A stretch of DNA of 64,000 nucleotides from CAINVV01 sp038323575 (GTDB lineage Bacteria; Bacteroidota; Bacteroidia; Bacteroidales; Prolixibacteraceae). Position 1 is the first letter of the stretch. Every line of letters begins with the position of its first letter. A program made the position numbers and the translations under genes. The stretch lies in the NCBI GenBank assembly GCA_038323575.1, contig JBBQHB010000011.1:16410-80409 (forward strand). Reading direction: 5' to 3'. The notes beneath the pieces were generated by a model, which had not been told where the DNA came from, did not search any database, and saw only the letters and a program-made list of their open reading frames with translations. Shown here piece by piece: positions 18,202 through 26,539 of the stretch.

Positions 18202-18588
18202 ATGCGGCACAAAATATTAATCATTGACGATGAAAAGAGCATACGGCTGCTCCTTCAGAATTTTCTGTCAAAAAATTATGATGTAGAAAGCAAGAGTGAT
18301 GGTATAGATGCCTTGGAATGGCTTGAAGGCAATCTTCCGGATCTGATTATCTGTGACTTACAAATGCCTAATATGGACGGTTATCTTTTTATCGAAAAAG
18401 TACGGCAAAGAGGTTTCACCAAACATACTCCCGTTATTATGTTGTCAGGAGTGGAGAGCAGCAAGGAAAGAATCAAATGCTACAGGCTTGGTGCGCAGGA
18501 TTTTCTGGCAAAACCATTCAATCCTGAAGAATTGGCTGAGCTGATCAACAAGAATCTGTTTCCGGTTCACTATGCCTTGAAATGGTAG
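18202..18588 (+). CDS. Single-domain response regulator (CheY-like)
   Basis: A 128-residue stand-alone receiver domain: acidic pocket LIIDDEKS, phospho-acceptor Asp in LIICDLQMPNMDG, Thr/Ser position in VIMLSG and conserved Lys in FLAKPFNPEEL. With no output domain it must act by protein contact. It opens the exopolysaccharide cluster, 58 bases before a sugar transferase that itself carries a receiver-like domain. The cluster also encodes a hybrid kinase and an HPt protein. The natural reading is that this is the terminal or feedback receiver of that phosphorelay. Confidence 0.93.
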   Translation: MRHKILIIDDEKSIRLLLQNFLSKNYDVESKSDGIDALEWLEGNLPDLIICDLQMPNMDGYLFIEKVRQRGFTKHTPVIMLSGVESSKERIKCYRLGAQDFLAKPFNPEELAELINKNLFPVHYALKW

Positions 18589-18646
18589 TTATTGGAAGAA
18601 GTAGGTTGATTATCAGTGTTTTTCATCACACCTTTCAGATAGATAA

Positions 18647-19855
18647 ATGGAAAAAGTATTAAATGTATTGTTCGTCGGAAGATTAGCTGAGAACATCGGA
18701 ATCCTGCTTGATCATCCTGAGATAAAGATTGAGCAGTGCCCCAATGCCCAGGATGCAATCTTATACCTTAAAACAGGAAACAAACCCGATGCGGTCCTAT
18801 CTGATGTTTATTTGTCTGGGGGAAGCGGTGTTGAAATGCACGAATGGTTAAGGGAAAGACCGGAATTTGACCGGGTCTCTTTTATATTGCTTTCCTACGA
18901 GTTTAAGGAAGAGTTATTTAAAATGGCTTTTACCACACGCATGGATGATTTTTATGTCATTCCATTGCCTCCCGCAGAAAGCATCATCAGCCGAATCAGG
19001 TTTCTTGTCGGATACAGAAACAAATATTCCATATCAACATATGATCAAATAAAGCACGAGGACCAGAAATATGAGATGCCGCTGTCAAAAAGAATGTTTG
19101 ATCTCGTGTCGGCTATATCCGCACTGATAGTTCTCTCTCCTATTTTACTTTTAGTTGTGATTGCCATCAGGCTGGAATCGAAGGGCAAAGTATATTATAT
19201 TTCCAAGCGCGTCGGCAGGGAAACGTTTGACTTTTACAAGTTGCGCTCCATGCGTACAGGAGCAGACAATGAGCTTAGCAAACTTGCAAAAGAAAAAAAC
19301 CAGTATGCAACGTCCGTCCAACAGGTTGAAATTGATTTCTCCAAACCCTGTCCTGTCTGCGCTAAGTTACCGGATGGTAAATTTTGCTCGCCTATCATGC
19401 ACATAGGAAAACACAATATCTGTGATTACTGGTACAATGTCCAGAAAATCAAAGTTGCAAAATCAAGATCTGCATTTATTAAAATAACGGATGACCCGCG
19501 GATCACAAGGGTAGGTAAGTTTATCAGGAATACCAGTATAGATGAACTGCCTCAGCTAATCAATGTTATCAAAGGTGATATGTCTATTGTTGGAAACAGG
19601 CCTCTGCCGGTCTATGAAGCTGAGTTACTGACCAGAGGTTTTGCATCCAAGCGGTTTCTTGCGCCTGCAGGCATTACCGGTTTGTGGCAGGTTGAATTGC
19701 GCGGCAAAGGCGGCATAATGTCTGAAGAAGAGCGTATGAGACTGGATAACGAATACGCAGACCACTTTATTGGCGATAAATACTCTTTCCGGTATGATCT
19801 GAATCTGATTTTCAGAACGTTTTCAGTTCTTTTCCAGAAGGACACAACTGTTTGA
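18647..19855 (+). CDS. Receiver domain-polyprenyl-phosphate sugar phosphotransferase fusion
   Basis: A 402-residue fusion. Residues 1-125 are a receiver-like domain that keeps an Asp in AVLSDVYLSGGSG, but the usual C-terminal Lys-Pro is replaced (VIPLPP). From about 145 it is a WcaJ/WbaP-type monotopic phosphoglycosyl transferase: re-entrant helix KRMFDLVSAISALIVLSPIL, the KRVGRETFDFYKLRSMR core, DDPRITRVGKFIR, TSIDELPQLINVIKGDMSIVGNRP and the GITGLWQV tail. It should transfer sugar-1-phosphate to undecaprenyl phosphate and so start repeat-unit synthesis. Between the RSMR and DPRITRVG motifs lies an insert of about 80 residues with a CPVC pair and two more Cys (KFC, NIC), possibly a metal site. 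The four extra transmembrane helices of full WcaJ are absent. Confidence 0.92.
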   Translation: MEKVLNVLFVGRLAENIGILLDHPEIKIEQCPNAQDAILYLKTGNKPDAVLSDVYLSGGSGVEMHEWLRERPEFDRVSFILLSYEFKEELFKMAFTTRMDDFYVIPLPPAESIISRIRFLVGYRNKYSISTYDQIKHEDQKYEMPLSKRMFDLVSAISALIVLSPILLLVVIAIRLESKGKVYYISKRVGRETFDFYKLRSMRTGADNELSKLAKEKNQYATSVQQVEIDFSKPCPVCAKLPDGKFCSPIMHIGKHNICDYWYNVQKIKVAKSRSAFIKITDDPRITRVGKFIRNTSIDELPQLINVIKGDMSIVGNRPLPVYEAELLTRGFASKRFLAPAGITGLWQVELRGKGGIMSEEERMRLDNEYADHFIGDKYSFRYDLNLIFRTFSVLFQKDTTV

Positions 19856-19940
19856 ACCTGCTTTTTGATATATTTGTATGTCTGTGAAAAAATGAAAATC
19901 TCTTTAAATAATACCAGCGTTTTACTTTATTTAATTTCCC

Positions 19941-20714
19941 GTGAAATATTTATTGTTTTTTTTGCTTCTTTTTTTTACGTTCATGATGAATCGTACATCA
20001 TGCTATGCACAGGATATTGGTAATCTTGACAATTTGACGGATGACATCGAAACATTGCTTCCTCCTCTGCAAACAATTATTGATTCTGCGATAGCGAAGA
20101 ATCCGGATGTAAAAGCAAGGGAACATCTGGCGAGCGCAAAGGCATACAATCTGAAATCAGACCGTGCCCGTTGGACTGAAAATCTGGGATTGCAGGCAGA
20201 CGCCCGATACGGCACTTTCAATAATTTTTCCATGAATACCGGCGTAGGCCAAACACCTTCAAATCTTGCAACACTCGATACTCAATTCAATTACGGTGTC
20301 GGGGCTTACATCAGACTTCCGCTGTTTGATTTCGCCAACCGAAAAAACATGCTTGGCGCAGGACAAAGCGCATTAGACGAGGCTGTTAGCCAGGTAGAAG
20401 TTCAAAGAGACTTGTTAAGGCAATTGATCATCAGGCAATATCATGATTTGATTTTGAAACAAAGACTTTTGAGAATCAGGTCAAAATACCTTGAAACAGC
20501 AAGAATCAACATGGTGATGGCAGAAAAAGAGTTTCAAAATGGTGTAATACCGCTCAGTGAATATTCACGAATTGCAGATATCACAACTACTTCGGAGGAA
20601 ACTTTTGAAACAGCAAAGATTGAGTTTATTACATCCTATATGCTGCTTGAACAAATTACCAAAACTAAATTCATACTTACCACAATAAAACAGATTAAGC
20701 ATGGAGATAAATGA
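19941..20714 (+). CDS. Half-size TolC-like outer-membrane protein
   Basis: A 257-residue exported protein starting at GTG 19941, which gives a clean signal peptide (MKYLLFFLLLFFTFMM... SCYAQ). The mature part resembles one repeat of the outer-membrane efflux (TolC/OEP) family. It has LQTIIDSAIAKNPDVKAREHLASAKAYNLKSD at the helix-rich start, an amphipathic strand region (GVGAYIRLPLFDFANRK), then long helices. TolC proteins have two such repeats and about 450 residues, so this is a single-repeat form. Its stop overlaps the co-polymerase start by 14 bases, indicating tight coupling. A role in getting the polysaccharide across the outer membrane is inferred from context. Confidence 0.8.
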   Translation: MKYLLFFLLLFFTFMMNRTSCYAQDIGNLDNLTDDIETLLPPLQTIIDSAIAKNPDVKAREHLASAKAYNLKSDRARWTENLGLQADARYGTFNNFSMNTGVGQTPSNLATLDTQFNYGVGAYIRLPLFDFANRKNMLGAGQSALDEAVSQVEVQRDLLRQLIIRQYHDLILKQRLLRIRSKYLETARINMVMAEKEFQNGVIPLSEYSRIADITTTSEETFETAKIEFITSYMLLEQITKTKFILTTIKQIKHGDK

Positions 20715-23145
20715 TTTGATAAGGCTTTTGAGAAAACATCTTGTATTGTTATTGATAACTCCGGTTTTAATGGCAGGACTTGTTATTTTTCTTACAAAAA
20801 ATTCGACCAGTAAATATGAATCCGGTACAACCCTCTATACAGGCATAGCATCAGGTTCGAGCGTAGAAATGGATAAAATATTCAACTATAATGCATCAAA
20901 TACTGCATTCGATAATTTAATCAGTGTCATTAATTCCAGAGAAACGCAACAAGAAGTAGGCATCAGATTGTTGACCCAACATTTGATGCTGGACAAATGT
21001 GATCCAAGGTACATTTCCTGCAACTTCTTTGAACAGTTGCAAGATATAACTCCTGACTATATTCGTGATTTAGTTCTAAAAGTCCCGCATCAATCAGTTC
21101 ATTCAATTTCAGGGAAAGAGGAGAAAGACACCGTAACAACGTTCTCTTTTTCCAGCTTCGACGCTAAGCGCAATGACGCAAAATCATTGTATCCTGATAT
21201 GATAGACCCGTCTCAGTTCGAGCAAAATGTCAGGAAATTGACCTATTTGTACAACAGCAATGATACCAATTTCGTCTATAAGTTGCTAAATTTTATCCAT
21301 CCCCATTATTCCATCGAAGCGATCTCCTCCGTTAATGTTCAGCGCATTACCAACAGCGACTTAATAGAACTAAGGTACCAGTCAGATGATCCCGGAATCT
21401 CTCAGCAAACGCTTCTCTTTTTATCGGAGGTTAGCATCAGGAACTACAAAAAGATCAAAGAAAACAGCTCTGGTGCTGTCATAAAATATTTTGAATTTCA
21501 GTTGAAACAGGCTGCCGAAAAGCTTAAAAACGGCGAAGACAAACTGCTGCAGTTTAACAAAGACAACAACATCATCAATTTTTACGAACAGAGTAAAATA
21601 ATTGCAGGGGTAAAGGAACAGCTTGATACAGAATACAACAACAACAGGATCAAACTTGCAGGACTTTATGCAGCCATTAAAAAACTGGAAGAAAAGCTTA
21701 GCAACCAGCAGCAGGTTCAATTAAACAATTCAAAGATTATTGAAAAAAGAAATCAACTGGGTGAAATCAGTTTAAAAATCACATCAATTGAAACTTATGG
21801 TTCTATTGACAATAAAGCATCGAAAAAACTATCTGAACTAAAGCTCCAATCCGAAAAATTAAAAGATGAAATAAGACAGGATGTTGGCAATTTGTACACA
21901 AATTCAAATTCCACCAACGGTCTGCCCCTCAGCACAATTCTAACCAGTTGGATTAACGATGTCATTGAGGCGGAAAATATCAAAGCCGGTCTGTCCGTGA
22001 TGGCTGCTCAAATCAAGGATTTCCAGAAACGATATGAGATTTATGCTCCTGCCGGAGCGAATCTCAAGCGGATTGAACGGGAAATCAGCGTTTCTGAAGC
22101 TGAATTCCTGGAGATACTGCATGGTTTGAATCTGGCAAAATTAAAGATGCAGGACAACGAACTGGCATCCAACATTAAACCTGTCGACACCCCCTACTTC
22201 CCGCTGAATCCCATGCCCACCAAAAGGAAACTACTCATCGTTGCCGCAGCAATGTTTGGTTTTCTGATGGTATTAGCAAGCATTTTTGCGTTGGAATTCT
22301 TTGACAATACCTTGAAGAATCCATTCAAAGCATCCCGGATCTTAAAATTACCTTTCCTGGCGCTATTCCCTAAAATTCTTCTGCCAACCAAAAAAAATAA
22401 CTTTCCTTATATCAATAACCGGTTACTGGAATTAGCCTTGCAAAATATCCAGTTACATTTAAACAACGGAAAATCTGTCAGCCCAACAAAAACAGTATTG
22501 TTTTTCAGCACCCTGAACGGTGAAGGTAAAACTGTAATTGCCGGAAATCTGGCACAAAAATTAAAACGGCAGGGAAAGAAAGTCCTCTACTTAAATTTCT
22601 CGCGTGAGTCGCTGCTAAAATCAGAGGTTTCGCAAATGGGATATTCTGAAACGCCGGTACAACCTGTTGCTCCGCAATCTGTCAATAAGGCGAAACGCTT
22701 TTCGGTTATCAACTGGCTTCTGGGTTATCCTGACAACAGAATTGATTATGACAGTCCATTCCTGGGTAACACTGAAAAATACCTGTCCAAAGATGAGTTA
22801 TTGTATTACCAGATTAACGATCAATTTTTCTCTGCAAGAACTTATTCGGAGATCCTGGATCAGAATAACTTCCGTTTGTCAAATGTTCCTGATTATGTTT
22901 TTATCGAAATACCTGCTGCCTTGTATTACCCCTATCCGGTTGGTTTAATTTCAGATTCTGATATTTCGCTGTTGATTTGTCGTTCAAACCGGGCTTGGTC
23001 GACCGCTGACCAGGGGGTTCTGGACGTATTTTTAAACCTAACCGGACAAAAGATTCATTTTATTCTGAATGGAGTTGAACTTCCGGGCATAGCATCAATT
23101 CTGGGTGATTTACCAAAACCCGAAAGCAAACTGCCAGGCATATAA
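20701..23145 (+). CDS. Wzz/GumC-type polysaccharide co-polymerase with degenerate BY-kinase domain
   Basis: An 814-residue inner-membrane protein. The first transmembrane helix is at about 14-32 (HLVLLLITPVLMAGLVIFL), a long periplasmic coiled-coil region follows (about 240-500), and the second helix is at about 510-535. This is the Wzz/GumC layout that sets chain length in Wzx/Wzy pathways. The C-terminal cytoplasmic part (about 595-814) resembles a bacterial tyrosine kinase with a Walker A-like STLNGEGKT. However, the DxDxR-type Walker A' is changed to LNFSRE, the Walker B Asp is Glu (YVFIEIPA), and there is no Tyr-rich tail. It may bind nucleotide but is unlikely to autophosphorylate. Confidence 0.88.
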   Translation: MEINDLIRLLRKHLVLLLITPVLMAGLVIFLTKNSTSKYESGTTLYTGIASGSSVEMDKIFNYNASNTAFDNLISVINSRETQQEVGIRLLTQHLMLDKCDPRYISCNFFEQLQDITPDYIRDLVLKVPHQSVHSISGKEEKDTVTTFSFSSFDAKRNDAKSLYPDMIDPSQFEQNVRKLTYLYNSNDTNFVYKLLNFIHPHYSIEAISSVNVQRITNSDLIELRYQSDDPGISQQTLLFLSEVSIRNYKKIKENSSGAVIKYFEFQLKQAAEKLKNGEDKLLQFNKDNNIINFYEQSKIIAGVKEQLDTEYNNNRIKLAGLYAAIKKLEEKLSNQQQVQLNNSKIIEKRNQLGEISLKITSIETYGSIDNKASKKLSELKLQSEKLKDEIRQDVGNLYTNSNSTNGLPLSTILTSWINDVIEAENIKAGLSVMAAQIKDFQKRYEIYAPAGANLKRIEREISVSEAEFLEILHGLNLAKLKMQDNELASNIKPVDTPYFPLNPMPTKRKLLIVAAAMFGFLMVLASIFALEFFDNTLKNPFKASRILKLPFLALFPKILLPTKKNNFPYINNRLLELALQNIQLHLNNGKSVSPTKTVLFFSTLNGEGKTVIAGNLAQKLKRQGKKVLYLNFSRESLLKSEVSQMGYSETPVQPVAPQSVNKAKRFSVINWLLGYPDNRIDYDSPFLGNTEKYLSKDELLYYQINDQFFSARTYSEILDQNNFRLSNVPDYVFIEIPAALYYPYPVGLISDSDISLLICRSNRAWSTADQGVLDVFLNLTGQKIHFILNGVELPGIASILGDLPKPESKLPGI

Positions 23146-23236
23146 AAAAAATATTTCACAGTTGATCTTGTACCGGAAATCACTTTGACCTTGTTATCAA
23201 AAGAAACAAAACAGCAAATATATCTGTCGGCTTTTT

Positions 23237-26200
23237 ATGAATATAAGTAACAAAATAGTTGTTCTTTTTTTCACATCCGTGGTTATCCTTATCGCAGTTC
23301 TGATGTTCTTTCGCCAAACGCAAGAGAAACAGAACAAAATGATCGTGAAATCTGCTGCTGAGCAACAGGTTATTTTGATCAATACGGCAATTAAAGTACA
23401 TTCCGATCAGCTGGATGAGCTAGTAACCGATTACTCCAACTGGGATGATTTGGTCCTTTATTTGAAAAAACCTGACCAGAAATGGGCAACAGATAACATT
23501 GCCAGTATTATTCAGTCTTTCAGACTTTTTTCTGTCAGTGTTTATGACGAAAATGTCAACCTCGTATATGGCTTCGGCAACCTATCTTTAAATATTTTCG
23601 GCAGCAATATCGTCAGGGATGAGGTATTTAATTCGCTCCTCAAAAAAGGATTTATTCACTATTTTCAGGGAATGGGTGATGATGTACTCGAAATTTCCGG
23701 TTCAACGATCCATTTGAAAGCAGACAGTGCAAAAGTTCAACCTTCGGCTGGTTTTTTTATTGTCAGCCGGATCTGGAACCGGAATTTCCTGCAAGAACTT
23801 GAACTTACCACGGCCAGTACCGTTAAAATCAGTGACTTCACGGAGCCGACGAGTCAGGTAATTGAAAATGATTCACTTATTGTTTATAAGGCGCTTGTGG
23901 GTTATGACAATCAGAAAATTAAAAATCTTGTTGTTAAAAAAGCGAACAACATTGTAGTTAACTTTCACCAGGTAAGCGATTTTCTTTTCAATTTCCTTGG
24001 AAGCCTCCTGATCGTTTTCCTTGCGATTTTCTTTTTAATCCTCTACCGTTGGATTCGGCGTCCTTTGAAAATTATCTCAGAAAGTTTAAGGCGCGGAACT
24101 ACATTACACCTTGATATTCTGGAAAAAAACAAGGATGAGTTCAGTCAGATAGCCCGGCTGATTTCTGTCTTCAACCAGCAAAAGCTGGAACTTGAAAGGG
24201 AGAATACTGAAATCAACCGTATTCAGAAGGAGTTAATCAAGCAAGGCAGTATTCTTCGCGGCCTGGCTATTGCTTCAAATCATCTTTTGACCAATGTAAA
24301 TATTGATTTGGCCATTGGTGCAGCACTGGAAACGGTCTGTAATTCAGCCGGAATTGACCATGTTTTTATCTGTAGAAATGTTCCGGAAAATACTTTTGCC
24401 GAGAAAAAATTCAAAATTGCCTTTACTTATACGCTGCCCGGAATTTCAAACAACCTTAACATTGGTGAGTGTGAAGCCTTTTTGAACCAGCTGACGGAAG
24501 AATTTTACCTGCCCCTTTCAGAAGGTCAAATAGTTAAAGGATTTTCAGACAACCCCTCATCAAATTTCAGAGAATTTTTCGTCCAACAACAGATAAATTC
24601 AATCATGGTTGTTCCTGTGATTGATAAGGTACACAATGATTTTTTAGGTTTTATTGGTTTTGCCGACAGTCTTAACGATTATACATGGACAAATGAAGAC
24701 GAGGCACTTTTGAGTATGCTGGCAAACAACATCGGAGAGGCAATCAGAAGGCATAAATCACAGGAGGATTTGCATGCGGCGCTTGCTTTGGCAAAAAATG
24801 CAGATAGGGCAAAATCCGAATTTCTTGCTTCAATGTCTCATGAAATACGAACCCCTATGAATGGGGTAATTGGCATGACAAGCTTGCTGTCGCTGACCGA
24901 ACTCACAAATGCACAACGGGATTATGTCAATATTATTGAAAATTCCGGGGAAAGTCTGATGAGCATTATCAATGAAATACTCGATTTTTCAAAGATTGAA
25001 TCCGGTAAGATTGAATTGGAGGAAAGTTCATTTGATTTACGCGTATGTATTGAAGATGTATTCGATCTGGTTGCGCAGAATGCACTGGAAAAACACCTTG
25101 ACATTATTTATTACATCGATACGGATGTACAACAGTACATTTACGGAGACGGTTTCAGGTTGCGGCAGATCCTCGTTAATTTAGTGAGCAATGCCATCAA
25201 GTTTACGGAGAAGGGCGACATATATATTCACGTTTCACTGGCTTCTAACCAGGAAAGCAAGGTTGTCCTGGAATTTTCAGTTAAAGATACAGGAATCGGT
25301 ATTCCTGCCAACAAAATAAATTCACTTTTTACACCATTCATGCAGGTGGATACTTCAACCACCAGAAAATACGGAGGAACAGGATTGGGACTTGCCATAT
25401 CCGGCAGTCTGGTAAAACTAATGAACGGAAAATTCTGGGTAACCAGTGTTGAAGGAGAGGGATCAGATTTTCATTTCACCATTACTACCAGCTTTTCTCC
25501 ACCGGAAAAAGAGAGTGGTACAACCTACAATATGTTGTCGGCTATCCCGGGGAAATCTGTATTAATCGTAGATGACAATGCTACCAACCGAAAGGTGCTG
25601 ACCCTTCAATGCGAATACTGGGGTCTTAAATCAGCGTCTGCGGCTTCGGGAATTGAAGCGCTCAAATTGCTTGAGAAAAATACTTATGACGTAGGTATAC
25701 TAGATATGCAGATGCCCAATATGGACGGTGTCATGCTGGCACGTGCGATCAGGACAAAATACAGTATCGATGAATTGCCGCTTATTATGCTTACTTCAGT
25801 CGGGTTTAATACAGAATCATCAGAATTAAAAAAGCTGTTTTCATATTATGTAAATAAACCTATCAAACACACGCAACTGGCTGAAATTCTGATGAAGACA
25901 ATGTCCTACGTAAAGAAAACAGCCGTGAATAAACCTTTAGACTTTGACATGCTTAGTGATATATCAAAAAAATATCCATTCAGTATTTTGGTCGTTGAAG
26001 ACAATAACATCAATCAAAAACTCATTTCTAATGTTTTCAGAATTTTGGGCTATAAAACTGATATTGCCGCCAATGGCATTGAGGCGCTGGAAGCAATTAA
26101 ACGAAAGAGCTACGACCTGATCTTCATGGACATTCAAATGCCTTTGATGAATGGTTACGACGCTACTCGAATCATCGTTGAAAGGACCAAAGAAGAACGA

Positions 26201-26359
26201 CCGTTGATCATCGCAATGACAGCCAACGCTATGACAGGCGACAGGGAAAAATGCATGGAGGCAGGCATGGACGATTATATAACAAAACCAATGAAAATTG
26301 AGGTTCTAAAAAACGTCATTCAGCTTTGGGGAGATAAAAAATTTACAAATGTCGGTTAG
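23237..26359 (+). CDS. Hybrid sensor histidine kinase (CHASE4-HAMP-GAF-HisKA-HATPase-REC-REC)
   Basis: A 1040-residue membrane sensor. It has an N-terminal helix and then a periplasmic CHASE4-like region with the DYSNWDDL motif (about 60-70). A second helix (about 250-272) leads to a short HAMP-like linker and a GAF-like domain (about 345-500). HisKA follows with SHEIRTPMNG (about 533) and HATPase with NLVSNAIKF and GGTGLGLAI. Two receivers have intact Asp residues, in ILDMQMPNMDG (about 821) and FMDIQMPLMNG (about 964). It lacks an HPt domain; a separate HPt protein is encoded at the end of the same cluster (48221-48562). It probably senses an extracytoplasmic cue and controls polysaccharide output. 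Confidence 0.94.
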   Translation: MNISNKIVVLFFTSVVILIAVLMFFRQTQEKQNKMIVKSAAEQQVILINTAIKVHSDQLDELVTDYSNWDDLVLYLKKPDQKWATDNIASIIQSFRLFSVSVYDENVNLVYGFGNLSLNIFGSNIVRDEVFNSLLKKGFIHYFQGMGDDVLEISGSTIHLKADSAKVQPSAGFFIVSRIWNRNFLQELELTTASTVKISDFTEPTSQVIENDSLIVYKALVGYDNQKIKNLVVKKANNIVVNFHQVSDFLFNFLGSLLIVFLAIFFLILYRWIRRPLKIISESLRRGTTLHLDILEKNKDEFSQIARLISVFNQQKLELERENTEINRIQKELIKQGSILRGLAIASNHLLTNVNIDLAIGAALETVCNSAGIDHVFICRNVPENTFAEKKFKIAFTYTLPGISNNLNIGECEAFLNQLTEEFYLPLSEGQIVKGFSDNPSSNFREFFVQQQINSIMVVPVIDKVHNDFLGFIGFADSLNDYTWTNEDEALLSMLANNIGEAIRRHKSQEDLHAALALAKNADRAKSEFLASMSHEIRTPMNGVIGMTSLLSLTELTNAQRDYVNIIENSGESLMSIINEILDFSKIESGKIELEESSFDLRVCIEDVFDLVAQNALEKHLDIIYYIDTDVQQYIYGDGFRLRQILVNLVSNAIKFTEKGDIYIHVSLASNQESKVVLEFSVKDTGIGIPANKINSLFTPFMQVDTSTTRKYGGTGLGLAISGSLVKLMNGKFWVTSVEGEGSDFHFTITTSFSPPEKESGTTYNMLSAIPGKSVLIVDDNATNRKVLTLQCEYWGLKSASAASGIEALKLLEKNTYDVGILDMQMPNMDGVMLARAIRTKYSIDELPLIMLTSVGFNTESSELKKLFSYYVNKPIKHTQLAEILMKTMSYVKKTAVNKPLDFDMLSDISKKYPFSILVVEDNNINQKLISNVFRILGYKTDIAANGIEALEAIKRKSYDLIFMDIQMPLMNGYDATRIIVERTKEERPLIIAMTANAMTGDREKCMEAGMDDYITKPMKIEVLKNVIQLWGDKKFTNVG

Positions 26360-26410
26360 AGACGTTTATACCTTGTGGTTTAAACTCCTTTCAGGAGGCT
26401 GAAAATTTAC

Positions 26411-26539
26411 ATCCTTTTTATGGACATCCAAATGCACAACATGGATGGCGATGAGGCGACAGAACTCAACCTAAAAAATTGGGAATCCAAAAGGCCTGTA
26501 ATCGATGCAATGACAGCCAAATTAAATAAATCAACTTGA
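26411..26539 (+). pseudogene. Receiver-domain remnant
   Basis: One frame of this gap reads ILFMDIQMHNMDGDEATELN, then a shortened segment containing RPVIDAMTAKLN, then a stop. These are the phospho-acceptor strand and the following strands of a receiver domain, closely resembling the last receiver of the preceding hybrid kinase (FMDIQMPLMNGYDATRI ... RPLIIAMTANAM). The piece has no start codon and lacks about ten residues between the two motifs. It is therefore a decaying leftover of an extra receiver or of a duplicated kinase end. Its stop overlaps the TTG start of the flippase gene. Confidence 0.7.
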
